A stretch of 64,000 bases of DNA from positions 71,133,751 to 71,197,750 of the forward strand of contig JAYESD010000001.1 in the NCBI GenBank assembly GCA_036927565.1, written 5' to 3'. Each line of letters starts with the position of its first letter. Position 1 is the first letter of the stretch. Below, in pieces: positions 22,467 to 32,989 of the stretch. The notes beneath the pieces are model-generated. The model was not told the origin of the DNA, did not search any database, and saw only the letters and a program-made list of their open reading frames with translations. Origin of the DNA: Tuctoria greenei. Lineage: Eukaryota; Streptophyta; Magnoliopsida; Poales; Poaceae. Made by a program: the position numbers and the translations under genes.

Positions 22467-22497
22467 GGACTCCACAATCAAACAAGAAACGCTTTGT
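22467..22497 (-). other. Conserved motif 3' of the poly(A) signal (LARD-like LTR)
   Basis: The minus strand contains AAAGCGTTTCTTGTTTGATT followed by GTGGAGTCC. It is nearly identical to 486-516 in the giant LTR and to 27000-27030 inside this element, and lies about 38 bp 3' of AATAAA. Confidence 0.75.
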
Positions 22498-22534
22498 CCA
22501 AGTATACGTATAAAAGAAGACTAAAGATAATATC

Positions 22535-22540
22535 TTTATT
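22535..22540 (-). promoter_or_regulatory. AATAAA poly(A) signal, LARD-like LTR
   Basis: TTTATT on the plus strand. It is about 215 bp downstream of the TATA box in element orientation, giving a compact R region. Confidence 0.55.
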
Positions 22541-22755
22541 GAGCACAAAGTCACAAATACAAGAAGGGATACATGAGACATACCTTTCCCAATGTGGAAT
22601 TGAGAAGAGAGACTCCTTCTACTCCTTTGCCAATTTGGACTTGGGACTAGAGGCTCTCCTCTCTACATCCTAACTCCTCTAAGGACTATGGAAGATAGTG
22701 TATACAATAGAATGATGTCCAAGTGGTGTGTGTTGAAGTGAGGGGTATGGGGTCC

Positions 22756-22763
22756 TATTTATA
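22756..22763 (-). promoter_or_regulatory. TATA box, LARD-like LTR
   Basis: The minus strand reads AGTATAAATAGGACCCC. It is conserved in the partner LTR (29075-29082) and in copy 2 (61066-61073). Confidence 0.7.
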
Positions 22764-23226
22764 CTAGTGTTGAGGTCGGTTCCCGCCACCATGCGAATCA
22801 GTCGTCATTGACTCCAGGGAGCCGGGAGGAGCAAACACGTGGAAGTTGACCGCGTTTGGCGCCAGGACCAGGTCTACCGACCTGGTTAGGGCTCCAAACG
22901 GCACGTACTTCCTCCAGGTGGCTACCAGGTGGGTCCCATTGACTGATATTGGTTCTACACCATTGGATGGCCTCATATACTTCTGTTTGTGGGCCATTTG
23001 ATCCATGCGGTGCCACGTGTTGTCGCCTGATTGGCTGGAATGATATTTTATAGGATTGCTCCCCATACTTTTCCTCAATTCCTGTATAAATATCTACATA
23101 CACATATTTCTCCAAGTACAAGTGGAAATAGGTCATGTAGAAAGGTGATGTGTGCAAGAAATGATCAATCCTTCACATAATTGAGTTATATTGATGGCTG
23201 AAATTGGTATATAACAGTCGTCAACA

Positions 23227-23239
23227 AACTCCCCCAAGC
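23227..23239 (-). other. Polypurine tract of the LARD-like element
   Basis: The minus strand reads GCTTGGGGGAGTT next to the LTR's TGTTGACG. A second near-identical GCTTGGGGGAGGAT-type tract occurs internally at about 24628-24641. Confidence 0.75.
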
Positions 23240-25097
23240 TTATCCTTTGCTCGCCCCGAGTAAAGTCAAGACTTTAGGTTGATGATCAGGAGTTGCTACA
23301 ATGTTCTACCTTTCGAAAGTACCAAGTGCACAACAAAATACTCTACCTAGTATTGCAAAAAGTGGCTATGGTACTTCACCCTTCTTAAGTCATTATGGGA
23401 GTTATGCCTTCTCCTATTCATGGGTAATTGAAAGATAGAACAACAAATGGAGCAAGCATAGCCTAGATATCAAGTTCCACTTAAATTCTGGAGAGATTCA
23501 AATTAGACTATAAGTACCTCAATTGATTCTCTCAATCACTCCTTTGTTTATAGTGGAAATATGTCCTCACCGAGGCATTATGCCTATACTATTCCTACTC
23601 TTTGAATATGGCTTGTATGTGGGGCTTGGTAGGGAAAATAAGTAGGCATATTTGCAACACATAATATTGCTAAGTCAAAAGAGCAAGCCTTAGGAGAAAT
23701 CAATTCAAACTTTCGAATCAAGACTTGTGCATGTGTGATGGAATGGAGGTGGATGTGGAAACATTGAGATGACTCCTTTTGATGTGGACTCTCTTTATTG
23801 CAAGGATGAAACATGGCTACCCTTTTTTTATGCTTATGGAGTAAGCATATTTTTTCTTTTTTTTCTCATGCTTATGATATAAGCATGCATTTTATTTTTC
23901 TTTTTCTTGTAGCCATGTCTTCTACTCCTTTTTATGCAATAACTTGAAGAGAGTGCTAACTATGAATAGCATGAAGTTTCTCTTTTTATTGTGGAATGGT
24001 GGATATGATGGAATTTTGCTTCCTTCTAGTGTATAAGTATAGCATGTGCAAGTGAAGTCCTGAATTCAAAAAGAATTGAATGATTTCTTACATAGGTCTA
24101 TACTAGTTTGACTAGGCTCAATGTGAAAGCAAATAGCATATGCATGAGGTGTTGTCTATGTATGAATATCATATGGCTTTGGTAGGTATTTCCAATCAAA
24201 TGAGGGAAACTTAAATCTTGATAGAATTTCTCCAGAAATCTAAGTTCCACTTTCAAAATAGGAATAGCAGCCCTATTACTAATTCAAATCTCCCAACAAC
24301 CTAGAAGTAGATTAAGCTTTTGCTACACACAATTTCTAAATCAAGGCAAAGTTAATTTTAGCCAATTTAAGCAATATTCGGAGAGTAGCAAGTTGTAAAC
24401 TAGGGACTTAGGAAAAATAAAACAGAGCAACTATTCATCATTTCATCTATGTGAATTCTAAATCATTCTTACCGCACATCTTTATTTGATAAGCAAATCA
24501 AATCTAAGTTCCTATTTTTATGTTTTTTTAGATGCATAGTGGACGGTGGATGAATGGAAAGTAAATATGCAATGGATGATTTGAAATAAAAATGCAGTGG
24601 GTGTGATACAAGTTACCTCAAGTGGGGATCCTCCCCCAAGCTTATTCTTGATCAAGGTCCCTGATAGGGGTTGAAACCCTAACGACGGAGGTAGGCCATG
24701 AGTTGGCCTATCCTTGTTGCAGCGTGGCTTTGACAATGGAGGGTTGAGTGTTGATTGTTGTGTTGCCTCCCATGGATACCATGAGTGTGGTTGAATAGAG
24801 TGTTTTTGATGTTGATCGTCCGCACATCAGGGTCTCCATGTGTTGGGTGTGATTTGTCATTCCTTGGCTTCTAGCCACATAGGAACAACTTGCACCCAAT
24901 GATGGTGGCAAATCCCTTGAGCTTGAATGAGTGCTTAGAATAGTTGAGAGCATAACGCTCTCACTCATTCGTGGCAGCCCATTGGTTGCTCATGGAGGGT
25001 TCCCATTTCAAATCTCTAGCCTCGTATAGTTATGATTGACCTTCGGGCATAATTTCCGATAGATAGAAACCATCCTCATTTAATCCTTGGCCAAGAG

Positions 25098-25290
25098 ATG
25101 TTGAAATTGGATCATCTAGGGATCCCAACAATCAGCTTCTTGAATGCCTGCATAGTAATATTACTCTTGCAAACTTTCTATCTTGAATAGAGAGGGATGG
25201 TTAGCTCCCGATACTTGTACAAATGAACGTTCGGGTTAGGTAACCGAACTTTCATTTGTACATACGGTAAAGAACAAAATCAAAGATGCA
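25098..25290. repeat. Dispersed 0.2-kb repeat, copy a
   Basis: From GATGTTGAAAT to GAACAAAATCAAAGATGC it matches 29570-29785 closely, although the flanks are unrelated. It contains a strong inverted repeat (25216-25262). The duplicate is at about 63416-63608. Confidence 0.85.
25216..25262. repeat. Inverted repeat (hairpin), 47 bp
   Basis: Arms TGTACAAATGAACGTTCGG and CCGAACTTTCATTTGTACA pair with one mismatch around a short GTTAGGTAA loop. Confidence 0.9.
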
Positions 25291-26571
25291 TTGGTTCCAA
25301 TGTCAAGTGTATCCATGATCAATGTGTTATTCATTGATAAGAGTGGAGCTTTATGGATAATTCATGTTGCATATTTTCTAAAGCTCCTACTCATAGCAAT
25401 GCATGTGATAGAAATATACTATATGGATCCCTACATCTTTTAAAGTTTCTAATCATCTTAGCTTTCAAGAGCAAATTTTATCATTTAGACCATAACAAAC
25501 AAGATTCTCAATTTTATCCTCCTGAACTTCACTAGGAATTTAAAATTTAGTGACTCCTCCAAAAAATGCAATTCAATTTTAGAGCAAGGATATCACTTAT
25601 TCCTTGGAGTTTGAAATCTAGTGACACCATCTATGCATGAAGCTCAATTAAAAATTGTGGCTGTCACTATGCCCAAGTTTCTATATGCCAATTCACCAAT
25701 TAAGTCATGCCCAAAATTTTTATTTTCTAAATATAGACAAAAATGACTAAGTCTACAAAACAGTGCTTAAAGGATTCTAGGTACTTGTTTTAGATTTTTT
25801 GAAGTAAGGAGGTATTTCCTTTTGGAGATCCAAAAGTCAATACCCGCACTTACTATTGTTAGGATGCATGAGAATTAAATGATGAGGAAGTGTCAACCTT
25901 CCTCACAAATGCAAGCAAATACATTCAATTCTATGGCAAACCAAACAATGAAAAATTCTAAACTCATACCTCATTTGAAGAGCAGTTGGTGATGAAGGTC
26001 TTTGTGTGAGAAACTCACAACCTTGATTTTCGGTGTAGGCTTGATGGTTGATGTCAAATGCCACGTTGAGATTGGATTTGGCAATGGATTTGGTTCTGGC
26101 TCATCCATTGGGTCATCATCTTGAACATTTCTCTTCCTCAAACTCAAAATGAGTTTGAAGGAGAGAAGTGTTCTCAAATCCTCCCAATGGTGACTTGAAC
26201 TTGATGAAACCTTCCACTTTCTTGCCATACCACCTCTTCACAATTTTGACCTAGCTGCACTTTAATCAAGAACACACAAAACAACTCGAAAACAGGTTAC
26301 GTTAGCCAAAAGCAAATTGAACCCAGTTTTCAAATTGTCCTGCCCAGCTTGAAATAACTTGTAAATGCAATGAGGGTCAAAGCAAATCTTTTTGTTTGAA
26401 CTAGGAAGATAAATTCAAGTGGTCATGCATGTAGTTCATATCCAATTAAATTTCTCCCCTAATTCAAATTTTTAGTTTTATGACGGTTGGAAATTTTACT
26501 TTTCAACATGAAAGTGTGGAATTACAAACATGCAAATGCAAGAGTTGATGCAATTTGGAAAACAAATATGA

Positions 26572-26688
26572 GATAACTACCAATTAACCTATTGGCAAGG
26601 ACTCACCGAATTTTTGAAGTCCGGTGAGTGATAACTACCAATTAACCTATTGGCGAGGACTCACCGAATTTTTGAAGTCCGATGTGTA
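26572..26688. repeat. 58-bp tandem duplication with an internal hairpin
   Basis: GATAACTACCAATTAACCTA starts at 26572 and again at 26630. The first unit ends in ACTCACCG...CGGTGAGT, an 8-bp inverted repeat. This part of the LARD-like element is not duplicated within the window. Confidence 0.88.
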
Positions 26689-26999
26689 GGACTTACCTTC
26701 GTTCTGTTCAGCGCGATGATTTGTTGTCCAATCCCGGAGTTGAAAATGTGGACGATTTCTGTTTTGACATGCCAAACTCATTTGGATATGTGGGCCACAT
26801 GGTGGCCCTAGCCTCTCCCCGTTGTATTGATATAGACATGTTGTTGTAGCGACGGGTTCTCCCTCTTTAATGTATTCTTTCATGAGCATGGTGAGGCTTT
26901 GTCCTTCTTAGGGGTGCCACTCTGACCATATTGATATTCCATTGAATCAACTCATACCTTGATCATGGATCAAAGGCTTCCTTGGGCATGATAACATGT

Positions 27000-27030
27000 G
27001 GACTCCACAATCAAACAAGAAACGCTTCAT
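27000..27030 (-). other. Third copy of the conserved AATAAA-associated motif, internal
   Basis: The minus strand contains GAAGCGTTTCTTGTTTGATT then GTGGAGTCC. No AATAAA is nearby, unlike the LTR copies. Confidence 0.7.
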
Positions 27031-27987
27031 GCACAATGTCACTTGCCCTAGGTTAAATGGGTTTGGTCGACGTGTGGGAATCCCAACAAGTGATGTGGGA
27101 TATATTGGACTTTGAATGCTCCTTAAGTTCTTGTCCTTGGCCAAGATCTTCATGTGAATGTTGTCTTGATTTCTGCTTGGCAAAGATACTTCAAGGTAGG
27201 CTAGTTGAACTTAAATCCCTTGGAAAGCCATAGCCTCCTTGAATAAAAGGGTGATGTTAATTCCACCCTTGACCTCCTTGTGAATGGTAGCCATTGGAGT
27301 TGTTGTTTGAAAAAGGTCCTCATGGGTCTTAGGGAAATAATTCCCACGCGTCCATGATGACATGGATTTTCACAAATCATGTGAATATCCACGACTTGGA
27401 TTATCCAAACAAATCTCCAATGACTTGGATATTCATGACACTTCAATGGGAGGTGTAGTTACATAACTAGCATATCCACCTTGTGAAGTGGTGTGCATGA
27501 CAAACTATGGGAACTCGAGCATTCTTCAATCCACCCCTTGAGTGGAGACCTTCTCCTCATCCATGATGAATGAGAATAGGACTCCTTCAGCTCCATCATG
27601 AATGTGGTCATGGATTGGTGGAGCCAACCCATGACACGAGTGTTGGATGAAGAGCCAACTATCCACCCCATGGTGGAGGCAAACCAAGAAGAACTTCTTG
27701 GAGCCTTCCCCAAGCTTGGGTATGGATGAATTTGGCTCGTACTGAAAGCTGAAATTCTCCTGCAAAAGGCAATGGGGTTGCCTAACGGACATTTGTTGAG
27801 GTACACCTTGAATCATCTTGTAGTTTAGCACTTGCATCCTCGTTGGCCATCCCATACAATGGGTTGGCCAACACTACCCTGTTTTCACACAAAGGAGAAA
27901 ACAAACAAGGGTAATCCTATCTAATAACTATTAGTACCTATAGCTTAATCACAAGTGATAGCTATCCTTCACTTCCTTTGCATTTAT

Positions 27988-28001
27988 CGGCAATGGTGCC
28001 A
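27988..28001 (-). other. Primer-binding site of the LARD-like element (tRNA-Asp-like)
   Basis: The minus strand reads TGGCACCATTGCCG, 8 bp after the 5' LTR end. It resembles the tRNA-Asp 3'-end complement TGGCGCCGTTGCCG with two differences. Confidence 0.65.
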
Positions 28002-28009
28002 GAAATGCT

Positions 28010-29309
28010 TGTTGGTATTTCTTAACACCACAGATCATCTCCAGTAAAGAGATGAGATCCGCAAGCGCACGGAAGATACCGTTGTAGCATTTCACCCATG
28101 AGTATTCCCAAGGGTATCATATTTATCCCAAAGGAAGATAATGGAGTAAAGTATATACTACTCTTATGGTCAAGCTATGGGATACTAATCAATTATCCGG
28201 AGAGGGGGTAAGTTGATAATAGGGGTAGTGTGACACACACCTAGACAATCTATTCTAAAGGGTAAATGGGTCCTAGAGGGATATTGGATTAAGAGTTAGA
28301 GAGTTGCTCCTACAATGCTCCTAATACATATACATAGCCTAAGGTAGATACTAATGGTTATGTCAATGATGAATTCCTATGCAATGCTATTCAACACATC
28401 GGGGACGGGCTTACCCCTAGCAATACTAGGGCGACTCCCACCAAAGCCTGTGGCATAGCCGAACGTGGGGGATTACAAAGGACAGATAGGGCTGTCACCA
28501 CCTACTGCCTACCTCTTCAATCCGTGGGTCTACGAGGCATCCAACGCTATTTAAATACCCTAGCACCATGCTAGCATACTAAGCAAATACCTTAAGAGCT
28601 GCAGCACAAGCCATCCTAAGGCAATGAACTAAATCATCGTTGAACCAATGTTGATTGCATAGCATAGTTATTCGTATTAACATAATCATATCATAACTAC
28701 ATAGACTATAGTGGGGGTCTATAGTGTTTATGACCATAAGATGTGATCATGAGAGTACAATCATAAAGACTATATCTTCCACTTACATGGACTCCACAAT
28801 CAAACAAGAAACGCTTTGTCCAAGTATACATATAAAAGACTAAAGATAATATCTTTATTGAGCACAAAGTCACAAATACAAAATGGAATACATGAGACAT
28901 ACCTTTCCCAATTTGGAATTGGGAAGAGAGACTCCTTCTACTCCTTTCCCAATTTGGACTTGGGACTAGAGGCTCTCCTCTCTACATCCTAACTCCTCTA
29001 AGGACTATGGAAGATAGTGTATACAATAGAATGATGCCCAAGTGGTGTGTGTTGAAGTGAGGGGTATGGGGTCCTATTTATACTAGTTTTGAGGTCGGTT
29101 CTCGCCACCAAAAGCACGCGAATCAGTCGTCATTGACTCCAGGGAGCCGGGAGGAGCCAACACGTGGAAGTTGACCGCGTTTGGCGCCAGGACCAGGTCG
29201 GTTGACCCCCTGGTTCGGCCGACCTGTTCAAAGTCTCCAAACGGCCCGTACTTCCTCCAGGTGGCTGCCAGGTGGGTCCCATTGATTGATATTAGTGCTA
29301 CACCATTGG
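28010..29309 (-). repeat. 5' LTR of the LARD-like element, outer end truncated
   Basis: 1,300 bp aligned to the split LTR (9436-9823 plus 22075-22968), with an uninterrupted AACAC at 28393-28397. Homology stops at CACCATTGG (29309), losing about 258 bp of U3. TATA is at 29075-29082, AATAAA at 28854-28859 and the conserved motif at 28789-28819. Confidence 0.92.
28393..28397. other. Unoccupied target site for element B
   Basis: TATTCAACACATCGGGG is continuous here. In the partner LTR element B splits it with duplication of AACAC. Confidence 0.93.
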
Positions 29310-29571
29310 TTTCAGTCCAGTACGCCCAGAGGACCCAGCGCGGGAGCTGGACCAGACGCTAGTGGCACTTGTCTCTGCTGGCAGCAAACTCGACGCAATG
29401 GGTAATGTCATCGCCGGTCAGTTGGAGAAGGAGGGTAAATCTTTGGCCAAGAACGTCTCCGAGTATGTCTTGGCGTGTTACAAAAGCCGAGACCCCCAAT
29501 TCTCTCTAGATCTGGTCTTTGAAGGAATCATCGCCAAGAAAGAGGATGCCGCCAAAGCTAGTGTCCAAGAG
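29310..29571 (+). pseudogene. C-terminal fragment of an antisense-type gypsy accessory ORF
   Basis: An open plus-strand frame, in phase with 29362, runs through the whole segment without a stop. It has SRDPQFSLD and EYVLACYKSRDP motifs. I recall this signature from the C-termini of grass 'putative gypsy-type transposon' proteins, the family whose N-terminal part is at 31334. It is abruptly joined to a truncated LTR on the left and to a dispersed repeat on the right. Family assignment is from memory and tentative. Confidence 0.45.
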
Positions 29572-29785
29572 ATGTTGAAATGGGATCCTCTAGGGATCCC
29601 AACAATCAGCTTCTTGAATGCCTGCATAGTATTATTACTCCTGCAAACTTCCTCTCTTGAATAGAGAGGGATGGTTAGCTCCTGATACTTGTACAAATGA
29701 ACGTTCGGGTTAGGTGACCAAACTTTCATTTGTAACCCGAACATTCATTTGTACATATGGGGCAGAACAAAATCAAAGATGCCTT
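29572..29785. repeat. Dispersed 0.2-kb repeat, copy b
   Basis: It matches 25098-25290. It begins with a perfect inverted repeat TGGGATCC-TCTAG-GGATCCCA (29581-29601) and includes an enlarged hairpin at 29690-29755. Confidence 0.85.
29690..29755. repeat. Expanded inverted repeat, 66 bp
   Basis: Arms TGTACAAATGAACGTTCGGG and CCCGAACATTCATTTGTACA (one mismatch) flank a middle block that itself repeats ACTTTCATTTGT. It is one arm longer than the hairpin at 25216-25262. Confidence 0.88.
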
Positions 29786-29961
29786 TGTTGTTTCTTAGCT
29801 TTCCTTGCCTTCGATTGGGATTCGAGATATGGCATGACAAGCTGGTCCTCCTCGCGCTTTCGGCGGTAACAAGCTTGCCTTTCTGCTTCGGCCTCGGAGT
29901 CGAAGAGGGGAACGTAGTCGGAATCCAACATGGTTGCTTGTCGAAGTGTTTGAAACGACAC
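29773..29961 (-). other. Unrecognised 62-codon minus-strand frame
   Basis: A charged frame (FDSEAEAERQACYRRKREED) with codon use unlike the AT-rich flanks. It sits just outside the inferred LTR of element F. It may be a fragment of an older element. No domain recognised. Confidence 0.25.
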
Positions 29962-29998
29962 TTCCCCCGGACCTGCTAAAGCAGCCCGCGGAGGTTCT

Positions 29999-30799
29999 TG
30001 TTATGGTTGGGGTACACAGAGATCAAGATCAAGTTGATGACACCAGATATTTGCGTGGTTCGGGCCGTCTGAGCGTAACACCCTACTCCATGAGGTTTGT
30101 GTTGTTGTATTGTGTGAGTTTGTTCGCTAGTGTGCGAGTTAGCTTGGATCAGGTCAGATCAGATGAGATGTCCTTGGGTACGTGCGGCATAGCCCTTTTA
30201 TAGTTCTAAGGACTGACGGTTACAAAGCTTGCCTGGCCCGACATGTGGCCCTGGCATATTTAATGCCTAATACGCTGTCTAAAGGGTATTAAGCATGATT
30301 AATAGTTTAATAACGTGCCTTAACGGTTGCGTTAGCCTTATTGACAGTGCTTTAATCGCGTGTCGTTAATACAGCATTAACGACACGTAGTTGAATCTTG
30401 TAATTGCCGCTTTAATTACCCTTGATTGTTCGTGCTAAAGGAGATCTGCCAGTGTATACGTCGATGAAGGTCCGGAGGCTCCACACGTGGAAGCTCTAGA
30501 GCTTTCCCTTACGGGAGGTTAGGTCCGGGGCTGCTGTACACGTGTCGACACCGGAGCTCCTCTCTGCTTGGGGTTAGGTCTGGGGCTGCTGTACATGTGT
30601 CGGCACCGAAGCTTTCATTCGTTGGGAGCTTAGTTCCAGTTTTCCTTTACACGTGTTGACCAAGGAGCTACCCATATGAGGGGAGTGGGTCCGGTGCAAT
30701 GTGACATGTGGGACCCGAGGAGCCCTTCAACTCTGACAGGTAGAACTCCCTTGTACTCCTCGCAGGACTAAGGGGTACACTGTACGTAGGGTACCGACA
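29999..30799 (-). mobile_element. 3' LTR of gypsy-like element F
   Basis: The minus strand starts TGTCGGTACCCTACG at 30799, directly after a purine tract CCAGGGGCCAC. The left end at 29999 (ending ACCATAACA) is inferred from the CA terminus and is less certain. The phrase GCGTGGTTCGGGCCG near 30053 is typical of grass gypsy LTRs. Predicted length is about 0.8 kb. Confidence 0.6.
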
Positions 30800-30822
30800 G
30801 TGGCCCCTGGGCCCACCTCTGG
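30800..30822 (-). other. Polypurine tract of element F
   Basis: The minus strand reads AGGTGGGCCCAGGGGCCAC next to TGTCGGTACC. It defines the minus orientation of element F. Confidence 0.6.
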
Positions 30823-31333
30823 GAGAAACCCTTTGGGTTAAGTTATTCTATCAGAGGTGGGGCCATTCTCGATTCCTGCGCTTCAATTTCAAGAGTCTTC
30901 TAATATACTGTTTGAGTGATGGTCCAGGAATGAACCATTGACACGTGGCTTGTTATGAATGCGGCAGATAAGATCTTTGAGTGAGGATCTCACGCAATTG
31001 AAGGTTGCCAGTTCCCGATACGAAAACTGTATCAGTTCTGCGCGCCCTGTCAGGGTGCCGCCATCGAGTTTCCCGCCGCTCATCATGACAATGGTTCGCC
31101 TTGGGTAAGAACCTCGATCCCTTCGTCGGGGTGGCCCCAGGCCCACTCATCATTGACGGGATAGACTTTTGAAAAGTGCCTTCATTCTCACTGCGGCTTC
31201 CATCCAAGCATCGCGGAGGCTTACTTAAGAGGGAAAGTGCGCACGGTTTGAGGACTCTTTACGCCTTCAATCAAATTTGCCCTCAGAGCCTCCCAAACTC
31301 TGCCTAACTTCCCTTCCTTTGCTCCGCTTTTCC
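30823..31333. other. Leader between element F LTR and the antisense ORF
   Basis: No coding signal. GC content rises toward the ORF. TACTTAAGAGGGAAAGTGC near 31222 may lie in an antisense promoter region, but no good TATA box is visible. Confidence 0.35.
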
Positions 31334-32726
31334 ATGATGGAGTTGGGTCTTCCCAAGAGCCGCCTCAAGAGTGACGATGATCTGAAGAAGGTCCGGACCT
31401 ATATGGGGTGGTCCAACGACTCCTTCAACCACTTGGTTCGCGCCGGCAAGCTCCCGTTCAAGAAGGAGCACAGTGGCAACATGGTGTACTTCTCGGCGTA
31501 CACAATGGTGGGATTCATTCCACCTTTCTCTACTTTTCTTTTGATGCTGCTGGACTTTTATGGTCTGCAGCTGTATCACCTTGGCCCCCATTCTCTTCTT
31601 CTCGTGGAGACATTCGTCCACTTTTGCGAGATGTGGGTGGGTATTCCCCCCTGCGTCGAGCTATTTCGCACCTTCTTCACCATCCACACCACCGGCAAGG
31701 GGACTGAGCTTCTTGGCTTCTACTATTTTGTGAAGCGTAAGAACTGCCCCTTCATCTACTTGAAGTCATTTCCTTCTGGCAAATGGGATGACTGGAAGAA
31801 AGATTGGATCATCATTGCAGTGGAGGAGCACTAGAAGTTGGAGCTACCTGAAGGTCTCCCCAACATTGACACCGACGCCTAGAGTGTAGTTTCGGTGCTG
31901 TTAGTTGCCTTCAACCCTGTCTTGACCAGGATCTGCGAATGCGTGGAGGGTGGAGTGACTCCTCAGATGGTCTTCTGCAACTTCCTGATCAATAGATGGG
32001 CTCCGCTGAAGAAGAGGGAGAAGCTCGCGTGGGCCCTCAACAACGTTATGGATGACGACCGGATTGAAACCAGTCTAAAATCCAACTTAAATGACGAAGC
32101 TTTGGAGCTTCATCTTAAAAAATTCCAGCTTGGGACAAATGTCAATGGCGATGACTTAGTTCTGCCGGCAGCTTTTCTCCCTCTGAATATGGAGGTGCAG
32201 TTCAGTAGGGAGCTCCGGAGGAGGATGTCGGCGCTTGACGACCTTGGTGAGGTAGAAAGGCGTCCGACCACCAGGTTGGTAATCCCCGGAGCTTCCGAGG
32301 GTAGTCCTGCCTCCGCCCCGAGCCGAAGGATTGAACACACTGGCAAGGGCAAGGGTAAAGAGCCAGCTGAACCCTCCAGCCGAAAGAGAAAGTGGAAGAA
32401 CGCGGACGGGATGTCCATCAGACCTGCTCCTTCTACCACAGCTCCTCCTCCCCGGCGGGGGAGGTCTTCTGCAACTACCCCTGCCCCGGTGCAAGCGTCT
32501 TCAAGAGGCGTTAGCTCCGGGCAGTCGACCCCGGCCTCAATGCCGGCTAAAAGCTCCAGGCCCGGGAGTTCTTCCCGGTTAAGAGAAGCTCCGGCCGAAA
32601 GGACTCCTGCTGCTGCGAGTGGCCCCAACTGAGGTTCGAAGCCGTTGTCGCACTAGACTTGGTGGGCTCTAGCTCCGGGCCTTAGAAGAAGAGGTTCCGA
32701 GGCGATTGGGGTGGTGGCATCCCTAG

Positions 32727-32804
32727 GTAAGCATTTATTGCTCACCTTAAAATTCTAGTTTTGTTTTTGACGTGTCTTTAATATTCTCTTCCCTTTATTT
32801 CTAG
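32727..32804 (+). other. 78-bp GT-AG intron in the antisense ORF
   Basis: CCTAG|GTAAGC at the donor and TTTATTTCTAG|GG at the acceptor, with AT-rich, T-rich sequence between. Joining keeps a frame across the junction (IPR then VSKKGSG). Confidence 0.65.
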
Positions 32805-32989
32805 GGTGTCGAAGAAGGGATCAGGAACTTCGGTGCTTGTCGCGGTGGCCGGGGCTGCACCTGCCGAAGCTCCGACTTCAAGCACTGAGCCTCCTCCTCA
32901 AGTGGAGGCAGAAGTTGCGACAGCTCCAGCGCCAGCTGTCGTGTAATCGGACTCGGAGCCCTCGCCTGAAGCTCCAGTGGTAGTGCCGG

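Larger units (their letters stand above)
22075..23226 (-). repeat. 3' LTR of the LARD-like element, second part
   Basis: It continues the LTR interrupted at 9823 and ends with CAGTCGTCAACA at 23226. The joined LTR is about 1.54 kb. It contains minus-strand TATAAATA (22756-22763), AATAAA (22535-22540) and the conserved motif (22467-22497). It matches 28398-29309 until the partner LTR is truncated. Confidence 0.93.
1..25682. repeat. Copy 1 of the long direct duplication (period about 38.3 kb)
   Basis: This whole interval recurs in the same order and orientation at 38322-64000. The offset drifts only by small indels: 38322 near the start, 38310 after the AT microsatellite, 38308 in element B gag, 38318 near the end. 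By eye the first 2 kb differs at about ten positions, nine of them transitions. All nested insertions are shared at identical junctions, so the block was duplicated after they had accumulated. The true left edge lies outside the window. Confidence 0.97.
23227..28009 (-). mobile_element. Internal region of the LARD-like element
   Basis: A 4.8-kb AT-rich region. Minus-strand frames of 70-115 codons exist (27459-27806, 27526-27855, 27201-27446, 26947-27183, 25971-26228), but none shows a zinc knuckle, DSG/DTG protease, YxDD or DDE signature. They overlap in different frames, so I do not call them genes. T-rich stretches with small TGCTTAT/ATAAGCA dyads lie at 23826-23900. The region ends at the primer site 27988-28001. 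Only 23227-25682 has its duplicate in the window. Confidence 0.7.
9436..29309 (-). mobile_element. Non-autonomous LTR element (LARD-like), interrupted by element B
   Basis: This is a minus-strand element. Its 3' LTR is at 9436-23226 (split by element B) and its 5' LTR is at 28010-29309 (outer end lost). Between them is 4.8 kb of internal sequence. The termini are TGTTGACGACTG and AATACCAACA in element orientation. It has a polypurine tract GCTTGGGGGAGTT (23227-23239) and a primer site TGGCACCATTGCCG (27988-28001) resembling a tRNA-Asp complement. I find no RT, integrase or protease motif, so it would need proteins from elsewhere. The tRNA-Asp-like primer site suggests gypsy affinity; this is inference. 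Confidence 0.82.

Noticed and set aside
27459..27855. Overlapping minus-strand frames as a Gag of the LARD-like element
   Set aside because: Two frames overlap out of phase. No zinc knuckle or Gag motif is visible, and the ORFs are short for the region.
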